Below are positions 1-11,677 of a stretch of DNA of 64,000 bases, piece by piece. This DNA comes from Capniomyces stellatus (taxonomy: Eukaryota > Kickxellomycota > Harpellomycetes > Harpellales > Legeriomycetaceae), in contig LUVW01000004.1 of assembly GCA_001661515.1 (NCBI GenBank), positions 237,439 to 301,438 on the forward strand, written 5' to 3'. A model generated the notes under the pieces. It had not been told where the DNA came from, did no database searches, and was given only the letters and a program-made list of their open reading frames with translations. The translations under genes and the position numbers were made by a program. Positions within the stretch are counted from its first letter, which is position 1. Every line of letters starts with the position of its first letter.

Positions 1-789
1 AAGTTAAGGCGGGGAACAGAACAAGAGAAAGGGATTAAATGAGGGATAAATAGCGTTGACCAAGTATGATGGAGAAACGTAGTGGGAGCAGCATAACAAA
101 TATTTTGTTTATTATTTTTATGTGTAACAGTTTTGGTGATTACTCTGAAACTCTCCACCAAACTCTTTTTTCTACCCGTTAACAAAGAAAGGGAAAATGA
201 AAAGAAAAGGACAAATAGAAAGAAAATGGCAAATAGAAAAAAAGGGAAAAGAAAAGAAAAAAAAGGGAAAGGGATAAAATAAGGCGTTAATTGGATAGTT
301 GTGGGGATAACAGGGACATAGGAACACTGGACATTTGTGGGATTGTGGACTGGATTACTCGGTTAAACCTTTTTTTTATTTGCAACTATACTTGCTTTAA
401 TTCAGCAACCCTTTAAAGCTGGGAGGCGTTCGTTTGGTTTGGTTTGGGTTGGATTGGATCGGATGTTGATCAGATTTAAAGGGTTAGGCAAATTGCTTTA
501 ATGAGTATAGTTACTCTATAAAAAAATCACGTGCTATACAATACTTGATGATTGGTGTTGATTGGTATATTTAGTAAGAGGCAAAAAGTTTTTAGTATTT
601 GCCAGAAATTAAAAAATTAGAATTCAAAAGGAGGAGAGAGAGAGGGGGGGGGAGGGGGGGAGGAGAAGCCAAGTGGATTGGTTTTGTGTTGATATTGATG
701 TATAGTATAGCGTATATACGAGCAAGAGTTGGATTGTAGAAAGGAGCTGGGTTTAACTTTTAGTGCTTATTTTCTGAATGTCATAATAG
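1..789. other. Non-coding lead-in, probably an intron of the SR protein gene
   Basis: No RRM-like coding could be found in any frame here, although the next exon opens in the middle of an RRM domain. The stretch ends in a plausible 3' splice site (TAATAG at 784-789). It is therefore read as part of a long intron, and possibly includes unrelated intergenic DNA. It holds a purine tract with G runs near 631-665 and A/G-rich simple sequence near 185-275. The first exons of the gene should lie beyond the window edge. Confidence 0.45.
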
Positions 790-1804
790 GATCTGAAAGA
801 CTTTATGCGCCGTGCTGGTGACGTTACTTTCTCCGATGCTCACAAGCTTCGTCAGGGTGAAGGGTAAGATGATGGGTCCTTATTATTAACAATAATGCTA
901 GTGTAATTACTAAAACCCCAAATGCGTATACTCTATGTAAACAGAATTGTAGAGTTCAGCAATGAAGAATCTATGGAAAATGCCATCCGCAAACTGGATG
1001 GAGAGGAATTGAAAGGCCGCAGAATTTCTATTCGCCAAGTAAGTTTTCCTTTTCCTTTTTCTTTTTCTTTTATATTTATTATTTAATTATTAATTAAAAT
1101 AATAAATTTAAAATGATAAATAAATAATAAATTTAAAATCTATTTATTTATTATTTAAATTTTATTAATTATTTATTATTTAAATTTTACTATTTATTTA
1201 TTATTTAAATTTTATTAATTATTTATTATTTAAATTTTACTATTTATTTATTATTTAAATTTTACTATTTATTTATTATTTAAATTTTATTAATTATTTA
1301 TTATTTAAATTTTACTAATTATTTATTATTTAAATTTTATTAATTATTTATTATTTAAATTTTACTAATTATTTAAATTGATTGTTTGTTTGTTTGTAGG
1401 ATCGTGCAGGTGGCCAGTCAACTAGAAGATCTCGTTCTCCTTATCGATCACGCAGCCCACGCAGCCCACGCAGGTCGCATCGTCCTCAGAGATCCCGCAG
1501 CCCTCAGAGATCCCGCAGCCCTCAGAGATCACGCAGCCCCCAGAGATCCCGTAGCCCAAGAAAATCCCGTTCTCGCTCAAGATCCCCCCGCAGATCTCCA
1601 AGTCCTCGTCGCTCCGAATCTAAACGTTCCCCAGAAGTCCACGAGTCAAAGTCCCGTAGCATGGATGTTGACGATTCCAAGCAGACTGAAGACTCTGCCC
1701 CTGCCGCCCCATCCACATGGGAAAACACCACTGCAACCAACGAGTTTGCAACTGCCTGGCCTACTGATGAAGCTCCAAAGAGCCCAGTTCCTCAAGACGA
1801 ATAA
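790..1804 (+). CDS. SR-type splicing factor (SRSF1/Srp2-like), 5' partial
   Basis: Serine/arginine-rich RNA-binding protein expected to act in the nucleus in pre-mRNA splicing. Three exons are visible: 790-863, 945-1038 and 1400-1804, giving 190 residues and a TAA stop. The first two encode the second half of an RRM: DLKDFMRRAGDV, then VEFSNEESMENAIRKLDG and ELKGRRISIRQ. DLKDxMRxAGDV is typical of the pseudo-RRM2 of SRSF1-like proteins. The last exon encodes an RS domain with repeated SPQRSR units and many RS/SR dipeptides, then an acidic tail ending PKSPVPQDE. The N-terminal RRM1 and the start codon are not in the window. The 18-base period of the SPQRSR units (about 1490-1560) shows recent tandem duplication. 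The gene could be any member of the SR family; the RRM2 signature favours SRSF1/Srp2. Confidence 0.85.
1077..1375. repeat. AT-only minisatellite filling an intron
   Basis: Inside the second visible SR-gene intron (1039-1399), units built from TATTTATTATTTAAATTTTA, with alternating ACTATTTAT and TTAATTATT joints, recur about ten times. The array is almost free of G and C. Confidence 0.9.
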
Positions 1805-2245
1805 TTGTCTTTTTTTTTACTCTATATATTCTTTTTCTTTTCCTTTTACTTTTAGTTTTACTTTTAGTTTTTACTTTTTTATTCACTTTATTAAAATTTC
1901 AATAAATTCCTGCTTTCTTTTAACCAAACCTAACCAAACTAAATCCTTCTTCCCATTTTGATTTAGATTTAGTTCCAACTAATTTTTTTCTCACTTTTTC
2001 CTCTTCCATCATTGGGTAAATCATGTTAAAAGCTGTAAATTTACAATTACATTTAATTGAAACTTTTTTCTCTTCCTTTTTTTTTCCGTTCTTCTACTTT
2101 GTAGTTTTGAAAAAGGTAAATAATTGCCGGTTTTTTTATTTTAAAGAATCTTTTACCACTACCAATTCTTTATTCAGTCCATAAATTAAACAGAGGGGGA
2201 AAATTTGGAGAAATATAATAGCTAAAACACCAAGAGTAAAATACA
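1805..2245. other. Intergenic spacer, 441 bp
   Basis: T-rich 3' flank of the SR gene, with TTTTACTTTTAGT repeats near 1840-1875, followed by the 5' flank of the FAF1-like gene. No gene seen. Confidence 0.6.
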
Positions 2246-3664
2246 ATGGGGCAACCAAGAGTCAAACCTTCTAATTCAGGCTCAATTAGACCTGCGGTAG
2301 TTGTGGTAGATGCTTCGGATTTGGGATCAAAGAGCTCCAAAACTTCAACGTCGACAAAAAAAGAGTACAAGGCTTTTATGGTAACCACCCACTTTCTTTT
2401 CTTCTCTCTACCTCTTTTGCTTTTGTCTGTATTCATTTACAACAGCATTGAACAATTGTTTTTTTTTTTACCATTCATGAATCCAACTATTAAATGTCTC
2501 TTTAAGCCCAAGTTCGTTTTGTTTCTGTTTTTGTTTTCTTATTTACTACTATTTCCAAACTTAGTCTCACAAAATAACCAAGGTTCTCGATTTGGAAAAA
2601 CCTACAATCACCAAAAAAAGAAGTCGAGAGGACGAGTAAGTCCCTAATTTTCTTTTATACTCTCGACTTTAACTTTACCAATGCAATGCATTTTATTATA
2701 CTATGTTGTATTGCAATTGTCATTAATCGTAAAAGTTGGCTGCATACTAATTCGAATTGCACTTGCTTTCAAAAATAATAGTGAAGACGACAAAAACGAC
2801 AAGGAACTATTGAACCTGCTTTCCACAACAAAACTGATTGAAAACATAAGCAAGTTTTATTTTATCTTTTTACTTTTTTTCATTCTCCTTCTTCAACTTT
2901 ATTTATCACCACGTTTACTGACGTCTCTTTGTGTTTTTATAGACGAAAGGAATCTTTCAGGAAAAGATCGGTTAAAAAACCAACAGTTAAAACTGACCCA
3001 ACTAGGACTAAATGTACGTGTACATATATCTTATTTCCCTTTTATTCACTAGTATCATCTATTTTTTTATTTTCAAAAGTCTAACCTCTTTGATTATACT
3101 GCTTACAAACGACATCAACGCTTTTGTAGGAGAATAAGGCTGTTAGAACACCAAGAGACATTTATTATGGCATTGACAATAAACGAAAGGAAAGAGCTTC
3201 CAAGGAAATCGAAGAGGTCAGTTTCATTACACCCAAATTGTTGCCATTTACATTGAATTTACATCAACCTTGCAAATCCAGTTCTTTTTTTTATTTTTAT
3301 CCTTCCTCGATTTATGTTTACCTTTTATCAACGTCTCTTTTTTTTATTTTTTTATTTGTAGGCAAGAAACCGTGGTATTCTAACCAACTCTGTCAAGAAG
3401 GAAATCGAAATCCGTCATATTGGAGAACAAAAACATCTTTCAAAGTCTGGAAAACCCGTAGATCGCGGACTGAAGGCTTCGTTTGGCAAATACAAAGACG
3501 GTATTTTGCAAATCTCCAGATCCCACATCGAACGCAACGTCGCATCAGCTTCTCAGTCCAAATCGTTTTCATTTGATCCCAGCGGCAACAAATCCAGATC
3601 AAAGTCCAAGTCAAAACCCAAGTCCAAATTCAACAAGTCTTCAAAAAAACATAAAAAGAATTAA
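2246..3664 (+). CDS. FAF1: Ribosome assembly factor, Faf1/C1orf131 (DUF4602) family
   Basis: Small basic nucleolar-type protein. Its family (yeast Faf1, animal C1orf131) acts in early 40S assembly. Six exons join without a break: 2246-2380, 2583-2635, 2782-2849, 2943-3013, 3130-3216 and 3362-3664, giving 238 residues. The diagnostic part is in the last two exons: RNRGILTNSVKKE, then GKPVDRGLKASFGKYKDG and ILQISRSHIERN, matching the family pattern of a GxxKAxFGxxKxGxLxLS core. An acidic and lysine-rich stretch (SREDDEDDKNDKE) precedes it, and the protein ends in a KSKSKPKSK tail suited to nuclear import. The third intron (2850-2942) fits only with a GC donor (GCAAGT), since the GT alternative leaves exons 4 and 5 out of phase. 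The Faf1 assignment rests on motif memory, not on a search. Confidence 0.72.
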
Positions 3665-4388
3665 CCCATATAGCCATCTTACCACCTTATTTTGCTTTTT
3701 CCTTCTTATTCTCCCCTAATCTATATTTACTTGGCTATAACTTTCCTCCCCCCCCCCCTCCCCCACTCACTCTCCAAAACACACACTCTGTGTAGTTATA
3801 CTTTAGGATGACACATACCAACATAACTCGTCTTTTTTTTTTTTTTTCGTTTTATAAAAAATAAAACTCGCTTTCCAGGCTCTAGATTTATAGACTTGTT
3901 TTACCCATAATTTTGTCATTCGTATGAAATAAAACATTGCAACTTGACTTGAAATTGCCAAAAACAAATAAATAAATAACTGTTAAAGTGGCTCATATAC
4001 AGCAACCAACAACCAACACAAACTCATTTTGGCCATACTTTTAAAACGCCTTTGGATCCAGCTCTACACAATATTTTTTTCCCACATGAATCCACGTTTA
4101 ATACCATCAAAAGATCACTTTTTTATACACACATACAACCACAGACATTGCTTTTGCCCTACCTATTCCTCTGCAATATAATCTCTCAAAACTCAAATTA
4201 ATGTGTAACTACAAATCCGCACCAAACTTGCGAACAACAACCGTAAAATAAAAAAATAAAAAGGAGAGGAGGGGGGTAATCAACATATTAGTAATAGAAA
4301 CAACTAGCGCATCAACATTGAAAAACAAAGTATGTAGTGTAAATACACAAAATATGCCTTCATATCAAGAACGTATGGTGACCGGATC
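3665..4388. other. Convergent spacer, 724 bp
   Basis: This separates the 3' ends of the FAF1-like gene (+) and the SANT-domain gene (-). It contains a C run (about 3748-3762), poly-T near 3833-3847 and AATAAA-like signals near 3860 and 3930. No gene was recognised. Confidence 0.6.
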
Positions 4389-5518
4389 TCAAGAACATGA
4401 CTTTAATTCTAAAAGGTACTTCCTTCGGTCCTCAATCGATGATAGCACTTGTTGCAGCTCGTCCTCCAGCCTCTTCAATTCGTTCTTTTTCTCTACAACT
4501 ATATTTTAACATCTGTTATTAGCAACGAATTCACTGTTTGTAGTCTAGCAGTAAGTTTATATCAATACTTTAACTTGACATAAAAACAAAAACAAAAACA
4601 TGGCAACAACCAAGCAAAGCAAAGCACAACTCACAGACACAGACACAGACACAGATACACATATATATATATGTGAACTTTATTAACTTACGCAAAGATT
4701 GCTATTGAGGCAAAGAAGAAATATCCAAACATTCGAAACCGCAAGTCAGGAAACAGATCGTGCCAACAAAAAAAAAATTAGGAAAAGCAGAATAACATTC
4801 AAATTCAGTAAAAACAATAGCTAGTATCACCAACAAACAAGCTCACAGTAAAGTACAACAATTTAAATAAATATATGTATATATACAGTTCCAAACTTAC
4901 GGTATTGGATTTTGGCAGCTCAATAGCGGAATACTCGGACACATCCAATTCGTACAGCTGTTTGTTTTCATCCCGCCGTTTGTAAATGTCTTCTCTTGAT
5001 AGCTTTCCAAAGGTGTTTATGATAAATCCGTTTTTTCTTCTGATCTCGGGGCCTGTCTTTTGCGAATTGAGTTCTCCAATTACATAGGCATCAATGTGCA
5101 AACCGCTAAACTCTTTTTATGTAAAAAAAAAAAACATGATTTGTCAACGTGTACAGTTATATGACTTTGGCTGTTGATCGCACCGAACTTGACTACTAAA
5201 ATCACTCTTTTTTTTAAAAAAACAAAAAAAGAAATAAACAATTATAGTAATAATGTTACCCGCTGTTGACTGCTGACCAAGCATCCGTTGTGTTTGCAAA
5301 TTCATCTGGGCAATAGTCTTTCCAGGCAAACATTCGGACTCGATAATCTTTGTCCAATTTCCTATTCCAAATTTCATCAACGCTTTGCGTAAAATCGCTA
5401 CCTCTTCTTCATTCCAGCCCGGCGATAGTGTACAGTTCCACAACGAGGCGCTGTCGTTTGTCCTCACCACATTTCTTGCGCCTGTTGGCATACTGCGCGG
5501 CTTGAAGCTTGGATTCAT
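4389..5518 (-). CDS. SANT/Myb-like domain protein of an uncharacterised conserved family
   Basis: Predicted 196-residue protein from four exons: 5260-5518, 4901-5112, a 10-base microexon 4692-4701, and 4389-4498. Residues about 30-80 form one SANT/Myb-like helix set (GWNEEEVAILRKALMKFGIG, NWTKIIESECLPGKT), followed by QMNLQTQRMLGQQSTAEFSG. A second conserved block (HIDAYVIGELN, RRKNGFIINTFGKLSREDI) and a C-terminal coiled coil (KKNELKRLEDELQQVLSSIE) follow. I recall related proteins with the same GKTxxQxNLQTQRxLGQQS signature in other eukaryotes, but know no function; nucleic-acid or chromatin binding is an inference from the SANT fold. Exon 2 ends in phase 0, while the coiled-coil frame needs one base from upstream. 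The microexon, flanked by CAATAG and GTAAGT, supplies exactly that. The start ATG is the first in the frame. Confidence 0.68.
4692..4701 (-). other. Predicted 10-nt microexon of the SANT-domain gene
   Basis: On the minus strand it reads CAATCTTTGC, preceded by TCAATAG and followed by GTAAGT. It encodes Gln-Ser-Leu plus the first base of the next codon, converting phase 0 to phase 1. The flanking introns are 4702-4900 and 4499-4691. No other AG acceptor that would open a sensible exon was seen between 4702 and about 4815. Confidence 0.55.
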
Positions 5519-6101
5519 ACTTGTTTTCTCTTTTCTCTTGTTAATTTTACTTTATGAATTTGAAACTGGTTTATTAATGACGATATATGTAAAAAAAAAA
5601 AAGGTTGCTCTATTTCAGTAATGATAATAAAGGGTAACTTGTGAAAATGCGCAATCTATGACTTGAAAGGTGCTGGTCGCATTGTTTGATTTTTGAAAAA
5701 AGTATTTGAAATAGCAAGACAAGTTGATCGATATCGAGAATATGTTTTGTTTATTTACATTTACACCAACGAGCCAATAATGAGCCAGTAATAAACCATT
5801 AAGAAACCAGTAATACAAAATCCACACCATCTTTTTTTTTACTCGGCAAAGTACATCCAAGTTGCGCTTGAAAGGCCAAAAGAGAATGAAAAACAAAGCG
5901 AAGGAAAGGTATAGTAACAGCTTGTTTTTTATTAGGTGTTAAAGTAAGCCAAAAACAAAACAAAAAAATAATCAAGGCAAAGAAAAAGAAGCAATCATTA
6001 ATAGATAAAAACAAGAAGCAAAAAAAAAAAAAAAGGCGTAGATGCTAAAAAAAACAAACACTTTAGGAAAGGTTTGGTAAGAGTTGAATGGTGGGCAAGA
6101 A
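5519..6101. other. Intergenic spacer, 583 bp
   Basis: 5' flank of the SANT-domain gene and 3' flank of the MFE-2 gene, both on the minus strand. It is A/T-rich with several poly-A/T runs (5590-5602, 5830-5839, 6019-6033). No gene was recognised. Confidence 0.6.
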
Positions 6102-9100
6102 TTACAATTTGGAGCTTTCAGCCAAGGTTACTTTAGCGGGCTCAGAGAATTCAGCAATGGCGTTTGAAATAACGATCAAGTCACGCTCAACGACTCTTGC
6201 GTTAAACAAAACGTTGCGTGGGTTGGCGCTGTCGATCCACATTCTGGTTTCGATGGTCTCGCCTGGGTAGACTGGGGATGAGAATCTGACCTTCATTGCC
6301 TTGAGCTTCTTTCCATCCTTGTTGGCCATGGTGTTGACAACGTGTCTTGCGGCGTGACCCATGCTGCACAGGCCGTGCAAGATTGGCTCCTTAAAGTTAC
6401 CCATGGCAGCCATTTGAGGATCGATGTGGAGTGGGTTGTAGTCACCAGCCAGTCTGTAGATGGCGGCTTGATCTGGTGAGATCTTTTGGGCAACAACAGC
6501 GTCTGGGGCTCTCTTTGGAGCATCGGCAACGGCAATGGCGATTGGGTTGCGCTTTGGAGGTGGGAGCTGCTTGAATCCTGGGGCCTTGCTGAATCCTCCA
6601 ATTCCTCTGATGAAGGCGGTGGACTCGGTTTCGGCAATCAGCTCGCCTGAAGTGCTTCTGAGAACAATGCGGGAAGTGACAGCAGCGCCCTTGATCTTGT
6701 CTGAAATGTCGACGATTTCTGGGGTGCAAACCAGGGTTCCTGAGGTAGGCAATGGTTTGTGGATTTGGACAAACTGCTCGCCATGGAGCAACATCATTGG
6801 GTTGAACTTTGGAAGGAACTTGGTGAAGTCGCTTTTAACAAAGAACGCAGCAACGACAGGGTATGTTGGGAATGTTTGGAAGCTTGGTGAGAGCTCGTAG
6901 ACATATGGCAAGTCCTTGCGTGAGGCACCAATGCCGAGGGCGTAGAGCATGATGTCGCGCTCGGTGTATGTGAAGTTCTGGGGCTCGGACTTGTAGGCAC
7001 GGGCAGCAGCCACGTCAACAAGCTTGGCCTCTGACTTGGCTCCGTGCTTCTTGTAGTTGCCCAGCTTAAAGTTTGGTCCAAACTTCTTTTTCAGAATGTT
7101 TGTCATGATCTCGGTGGTGCTTGCGCTGTTGTCTGGCACGTGGTGTGCACGGCCATCGTTGAAGTTGGTGATTGTTGGCCACATGTCGCGGACAGCCTCG
7201 GCGGTGAAGCTATCGTCGGCAGCAAATGTGTGTCCCCCAGTGCGCTGGCGGCGGACTTGGCCCATCCAGCATGATCCTACCTGGAAGATCTTGCCCGAGT
7301 CCTTGTTGGAGCTGTGTACCAAGTATCCTACAAATGGTGCAACGTATTCTGGTTTGAGCAGCTCGACAATCTCCTTGGGCATAATAGTTGCTGTCATTGC
7401 TGTTCCTGCGTTTGGTGCAATGCAGTTGACCTTGATTCCGCTTTTGGCTCCTTCAATTGCCAGCGAGTTGGTCAGTCCAATCATGGCTGACTTGCATGCG
7501 CTGTAGTTGGCTTGGCCAAAGTTGCCGTAGATGCCGACTGACGAGCTGGTGTTGATGATGGATCCGCTCTTCTGTTGAAGGAAAAGAGGCCACACAGCCT
7601 TGCACATCTTGTATGTGCCGCGCAGGTGGACCTTGTAGACGTCATCCCATTCCTTGTGGGTCATGTTGACAAACGACTTGTCTCTGAGAATTCCTGCATT
7701 GTTGATAACAATATCAACTCTGCCAAACGCCTTCAGCGCTGTGGCTACTACCGCCTCACCGTCCTCGGCCGAGTTGTAGTTGGCCACCGCTTGTCCACCT
7801 GCTGCCTTGATTTCAGCCACTACGTTGTCTGCTGACTTTGTGCCGTTTGGTGCTGTTCCTGGGTCATTGACAACAACCTTACCCCCGTGGCGGGCAAACA
7901 TCAGCGCATATGCACGGCCCAATCCTGCCCCTGATCCAGTAATAATCACTACCTGTCCATCGTATCTGAGCTCTTCGCCCTGTGGGTTCGATGAAACCTT
8001 CAGCGACTCTTTCATCAGACCCAAGTAATCAACGCCCTTCTGTGGTGTTGGGTAAAGCATACCAGTCTTGAACTGTGTGATTTCGCCGTAACGTGCCTTT
8101 ACTGCTGCTGGTGTCAAGGTTTCGTCCGACTTGAAAACGGCTCCCTTTGAAAGCTCCCAACGTGTAGATGAAACATATCCTCCTGCCTCTTCAAACAGTC
8201 CTCCGGTTTGCGTGGTTGACTCGTGTGTCAAGTATGCTACTACTGGAAGCACGTATTTGGGGTCCAATTGGTCAAGGATTTCCTTGGTCATTGATGTTTC
8301 TGTCAAGCGCGATGCTGCAAGTGGCGAAATAGTGTTGGACTTGATGTTGTACTTGGCTCCCTCCAACGCCAAAGTATCGCTGAATCCAATAAGCGCGTGT
8401 TTAGCTGCGCTGTAGTTGACCTGTCCAAAGTTTCCGTAAACTCCTGCTGGCGATGCTGTCATGATAATACGTCCGTACTTTTGCTTGCGGAAAATTGGCC
8501 ATGCTGCCTTTGTTACTCTGTAGGCTCCAGTAAGATGCACTGCAACAATTTGGTCCCACTCTTTGTCTGTCATCTTGAGGAATGACTTGTCACGAAGAAT
8601 ACCCGCGTTGTTGATCAGGATGTCAACACGTCCATAAGCACGCATGGCTGTTTCAACAATGCGCTCTCCATTCTCAACCGAGTCGTAGTTTGCTACTGCT
8701 TTGCCTCCTGCAGCAATGATCTCTGACACAACAGCATCTGCTGCCTTTGATGAAACCTGGTCTCCAAGCAGTGGTACTCCCAAATCGTTTACAACGACTG
8801 AAGCTCCGCGCGATCCGTAGTAAAGGGCGTAGATCTTTCCAAGTCCTACATTCATTTTAATCCCACAATTTCAGTTGTTAGTCAAGGCCTCTTCTAGTTC
8901 CACCAGCTCCAGCTCCACTGTTACATTTATTTATTTTTTTGTTTTCCAACCCCTTTTCTTTTCTGCTTTTCAACTTTTTTTTTTTTCACTATTCAATCTT
9001 TTTTTCTGCTTTTTACCAACAACTTGCTAACAATAAATACGTTCTGATTGACTTATTTACCTCCACCAGCACCTGTGATAATGACTACACGTCCGTCGTA

Positions 9101-9118
9101 TCTAAGTTGTCCTGCCAT
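6102..9118 (-). CDS. FOX2: Peroxisomal multifunctional beta-oxidation enzyme type 2 (MFE-2)
   Basis: This enzyme carries out the hydration and (3R)-hydroxyacyl-CoA dehydrogenation steps of peroxisomal fatty acid oxidation. Two exons, 9061-9118 and 6102-8845, give 933 residues. The first exon supplies MAGQLRYDGRVVIITGAGG, completing the Rossmann glycine motif as TGAGGGLGK across the intron. Two short-chain dehydrogenase units follow: unit A with SPAGVYGNFGQVNYSAAK and unit B with SSSVGIYGNFGQANYSACK, each keeping Ser, Tyr and Lys of the catalytic set. The C-terminal MaoC-type hydratase 2 has the hot-dog signature YRLAGDYNPLHIDPQMA (Asp and His present). The protein ends in SKL, a canonical PTS1 peroxisome signal. 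Two dehydrogenase units is the fungal layout; animals have one. The length fits the family (about 900). An ATG at 8855 lies inside the intron and would lose the glycine motif. Confidence 0.96.
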
Positions 9119-11677
9119 ATTGTCTCTTTTTATATCTACAATACCAAAGTCAGCGTATATTCATTTATATCTGTTAACAAGTTATTCACACATACAACTG
9201 ACACTGACATATACGTTTACAAGTGTATCTTTGCTATCACCGCTGGAAATTGATTAATAACCAACAGCTTTACCAAGTACACCAAGACGTATTCAGTTCA
9301 GTGTCTATTCCCACCCAACTCTTCTCCTTCACACAAAACTCTGTATTTTGTTTCAAATAAGTTTTAAATCTCACTTACCACTGGATTTTTGTTATACAAT
9401 TGTTAAACACTATACTATATGCTATTACTTTAGTCCTTTTATATCTTTTTTTCAAAAAAGCAAGATAAATAATTGCGAAGCTAATAAAACAAACTAATAT
9501 TTAATTCCTTGTTTTTAAATTCCATTTATAGTTTTGGAATTGGCATTAAATCTTTAATGCCACTTTGTCTATTCGACACTTGATTTCGTTTGGTTTATTT
9601 ACTCGCTTATTACTTTTTACTATTTACTTTATTTATTTATTTATTTTTTTCCCTCATTTTCTCCTATTTTCTAATATAAGATTCCTCTAGTTATGATTTT
9701 ACATAATTGATTTGCTTTATTTCTTTTTGTTGAAATTAATTGATTTACTTTTAATTCAAGTTCAACTTACCCCCCAATTTAAATTGTTCAGAACCCCTAG
9801 ATTCAGATTTGTTTGTTGTTAATTCACTGACTAATTCTTCAAACGCTCGTTTTACTTGCTTCTGCTTTATCATCGCTAATAGCTCCAATAGCTTTATCCT
9901 TTTCGGGCCTCACCATTATAGCAATTAAACTCAAAAGCACTCCTCCCTTAATACATATCTATAGTATTTCTCGTCTTTTTTTTTTGGCTGTACATCGATA
10001 GTTGATACAAGCGACTCCAACCCCCCCCTCCCCTCCAAAAGCTGGAACTGTGTATCGCTAGTATTAACGTCATTAAAGTTCTTCTTTATTCAGCTCAAAC
10101 ATTTATGTTGCCCGAAATCTATTGCTTAGAATTGGAATAAAAGCAAAAAATATTAAATATTAAATATTAAAAACTAAATATACCGACCTTACTCCAGACT
10201 TTATCAGCCACTTGCCTCCACCGCTGGTGTCAAGTATTTAAATCCACAGCTGTCCTAGCAAACCAATACCAGCGTCGTCAGCATAACGTCCAAACTCATT
10301 CCAAGCATGAAACCTGTTTCTGCTTGCTGTTGCTTCTAAGCCATCAACTTTCTATTCTTGGTTACATCTGAGCAGTTCTTACATTCGATTAGTCCAGGCA
10401 CTTGTAGCTAAAAACTTGCTTTTTTTGGCTTGAAACTATAATCATTAATACTTGGCCAAACATTTCTTTTTCACGTTGGTAAATAATGCAGTGGTTCTCG
10501 TCGCTATACATTATACTTCCGACTTGCCAATTGAATGTGTATTATTTACAACCAGCCATTGCTTATAACAGGTTCAACCAGCCTGGCCTATCAACACTTA
10601 CATTCTTGATTTTGGTTTTAGAACAATTTAGTTTTCTACAAAAATAACTAGCCAATTTCAATTATGCATTGTGATATTTACAAACTCACCAATTTATTGA
10701 TTCAGTGTGTCACAATTTTGAATGTGAAAATTAACTAGATCCAGGGCTAATATTAACTTTATCCCATATTTGGCCTTATAAAACATCTGAATTTTATTGC
10801 AGCTTTCTTCTCATATTACCTGTGTCATGATTTACAACACTCGAGAAACTCATCGAACAATGCCTTATCGCTCTTAGCCCAAACCAACCTAATAAACCCT
10901 AAACCATATTTGTTTAGCTCTGGATGAAACTCCATTCTACGTTTTTCGCTGTATTAATTTACACCATTTTTCTTTATAAAGATTATAAATAAAAATGCAT
11001 CCCAAAACCAAAAAAAAAACTCGGTAAAACTCAGTAAAGTTCAGAACTCAAAAGTTCGATTCCGCCACCAAACTTTCTCGGCTTTAATAATGCAAACTAG
11101 CTTTACAAACCCCATATTAAAAGTGGTACTAGCAATCATCATTTATAACTATATCATCTAACTTTAACAATGCCCAACAGTAAAAGATGGATAAACTAAT
11201 ACTACTAATAAGGATAGATTGTGGTTTATTAATATCAAGTCGCAAGATTGCTGCAAGATATTTAACTCGTTCGTTTATCTGCAATATCTAGTATCCGCTA
11301 CAAAATGTTTTTATTGTGGTTTCCCAGGGCCTTAAATGACAGGGCTGTATAATATACACTTGTCAGCAAACTCAGCACACTCATCACAGTAGGGACTGGC
11401 TTCATAGTCCTTATAGCCTTAGGTCCCATTGCACCCAATAAAATCACCGAAGCGCCTATGTTGATTTTAATTATTCAAAGTATGCTTTTTTTTACTTTGA
11501 AAAGGAGCGAGAAAAAAAAAAGACGTGTACAATCTCAATATACCAAAATTCAAAATGCAAAGATGGAGTAGGGATAAATTTAGGTATAGGCGGCATCCAT
11601 AATTTACAAAACAAACAGGCCCCTTTGTGTTTGATACAGATGCTTTTATTTTATTAAATTACTGTTCGAGAAATTAC
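9119..11677. other. Gene-poor AT-rich region, 2.6 kb
   Basis: Upstream of MFE-2 and downstream of the TMEM14-like gene, both on the minus strand. It contains T-rich and C-rich simple tracts (9630-9655, 10021-10035), TATTAAA repeats near 10150-10175 and AT-rich unique sequence. The one coding-like stretch is the candidate exon at 10238-10351, listed separately. No other gene was recognised. Confidence 0.5.
10238..10351 (-). other. Candidate orphan exon or gene relic
   Basis: On the minus strand an acceptor-like AAGAATAG precedes a 37-codon open frame ending in TAA. Its composition is protein-like and richer in G and C than its surroundings: RNRFHAWNEFGRYADD, then AGIGLLGQLWI. No upstream partner exon could be found toward 11.6 kb. 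RYADD resembles the reverse transcriptase active-site box, but the flanking residues do not fit. It may be the last exon of a small gene, a decayed element or chance. Confidence 0.25.

Noticed and set aside
2847..2942. GTTTTA donor at the end of FAF1 exon 3
   Set aside because: It gives a basic reading (KRKESFRKRS) in exon 4 but leaves phase 1 against phase 0 at the next exon, with stops in frame. The GC donor four bases upstream solves both.
4692..4732. Minus-strand start MFGYFFFASIAIFA as a small membrane protein gene
   Set aside because: Its continuation after the GTAAGT donor would be in phase 2 and lose the coiled-coil frame. The 10-base microexon explains the same donor better.
8846..8855. 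ATG at 8855 as the start of the MFE-2 gene
   Set aside because: It lies in the intron, just before the acceptor. Using it drops the TGAGGG part of the nucleotide-binding motif that the exon at 9061-9118 restores.
11041..11070. AGTTCGATTCC resembling a tRNA B box
   Set aside because: No A box, no acceptor-stem pairing and no anticodon arm at the expected spacing.
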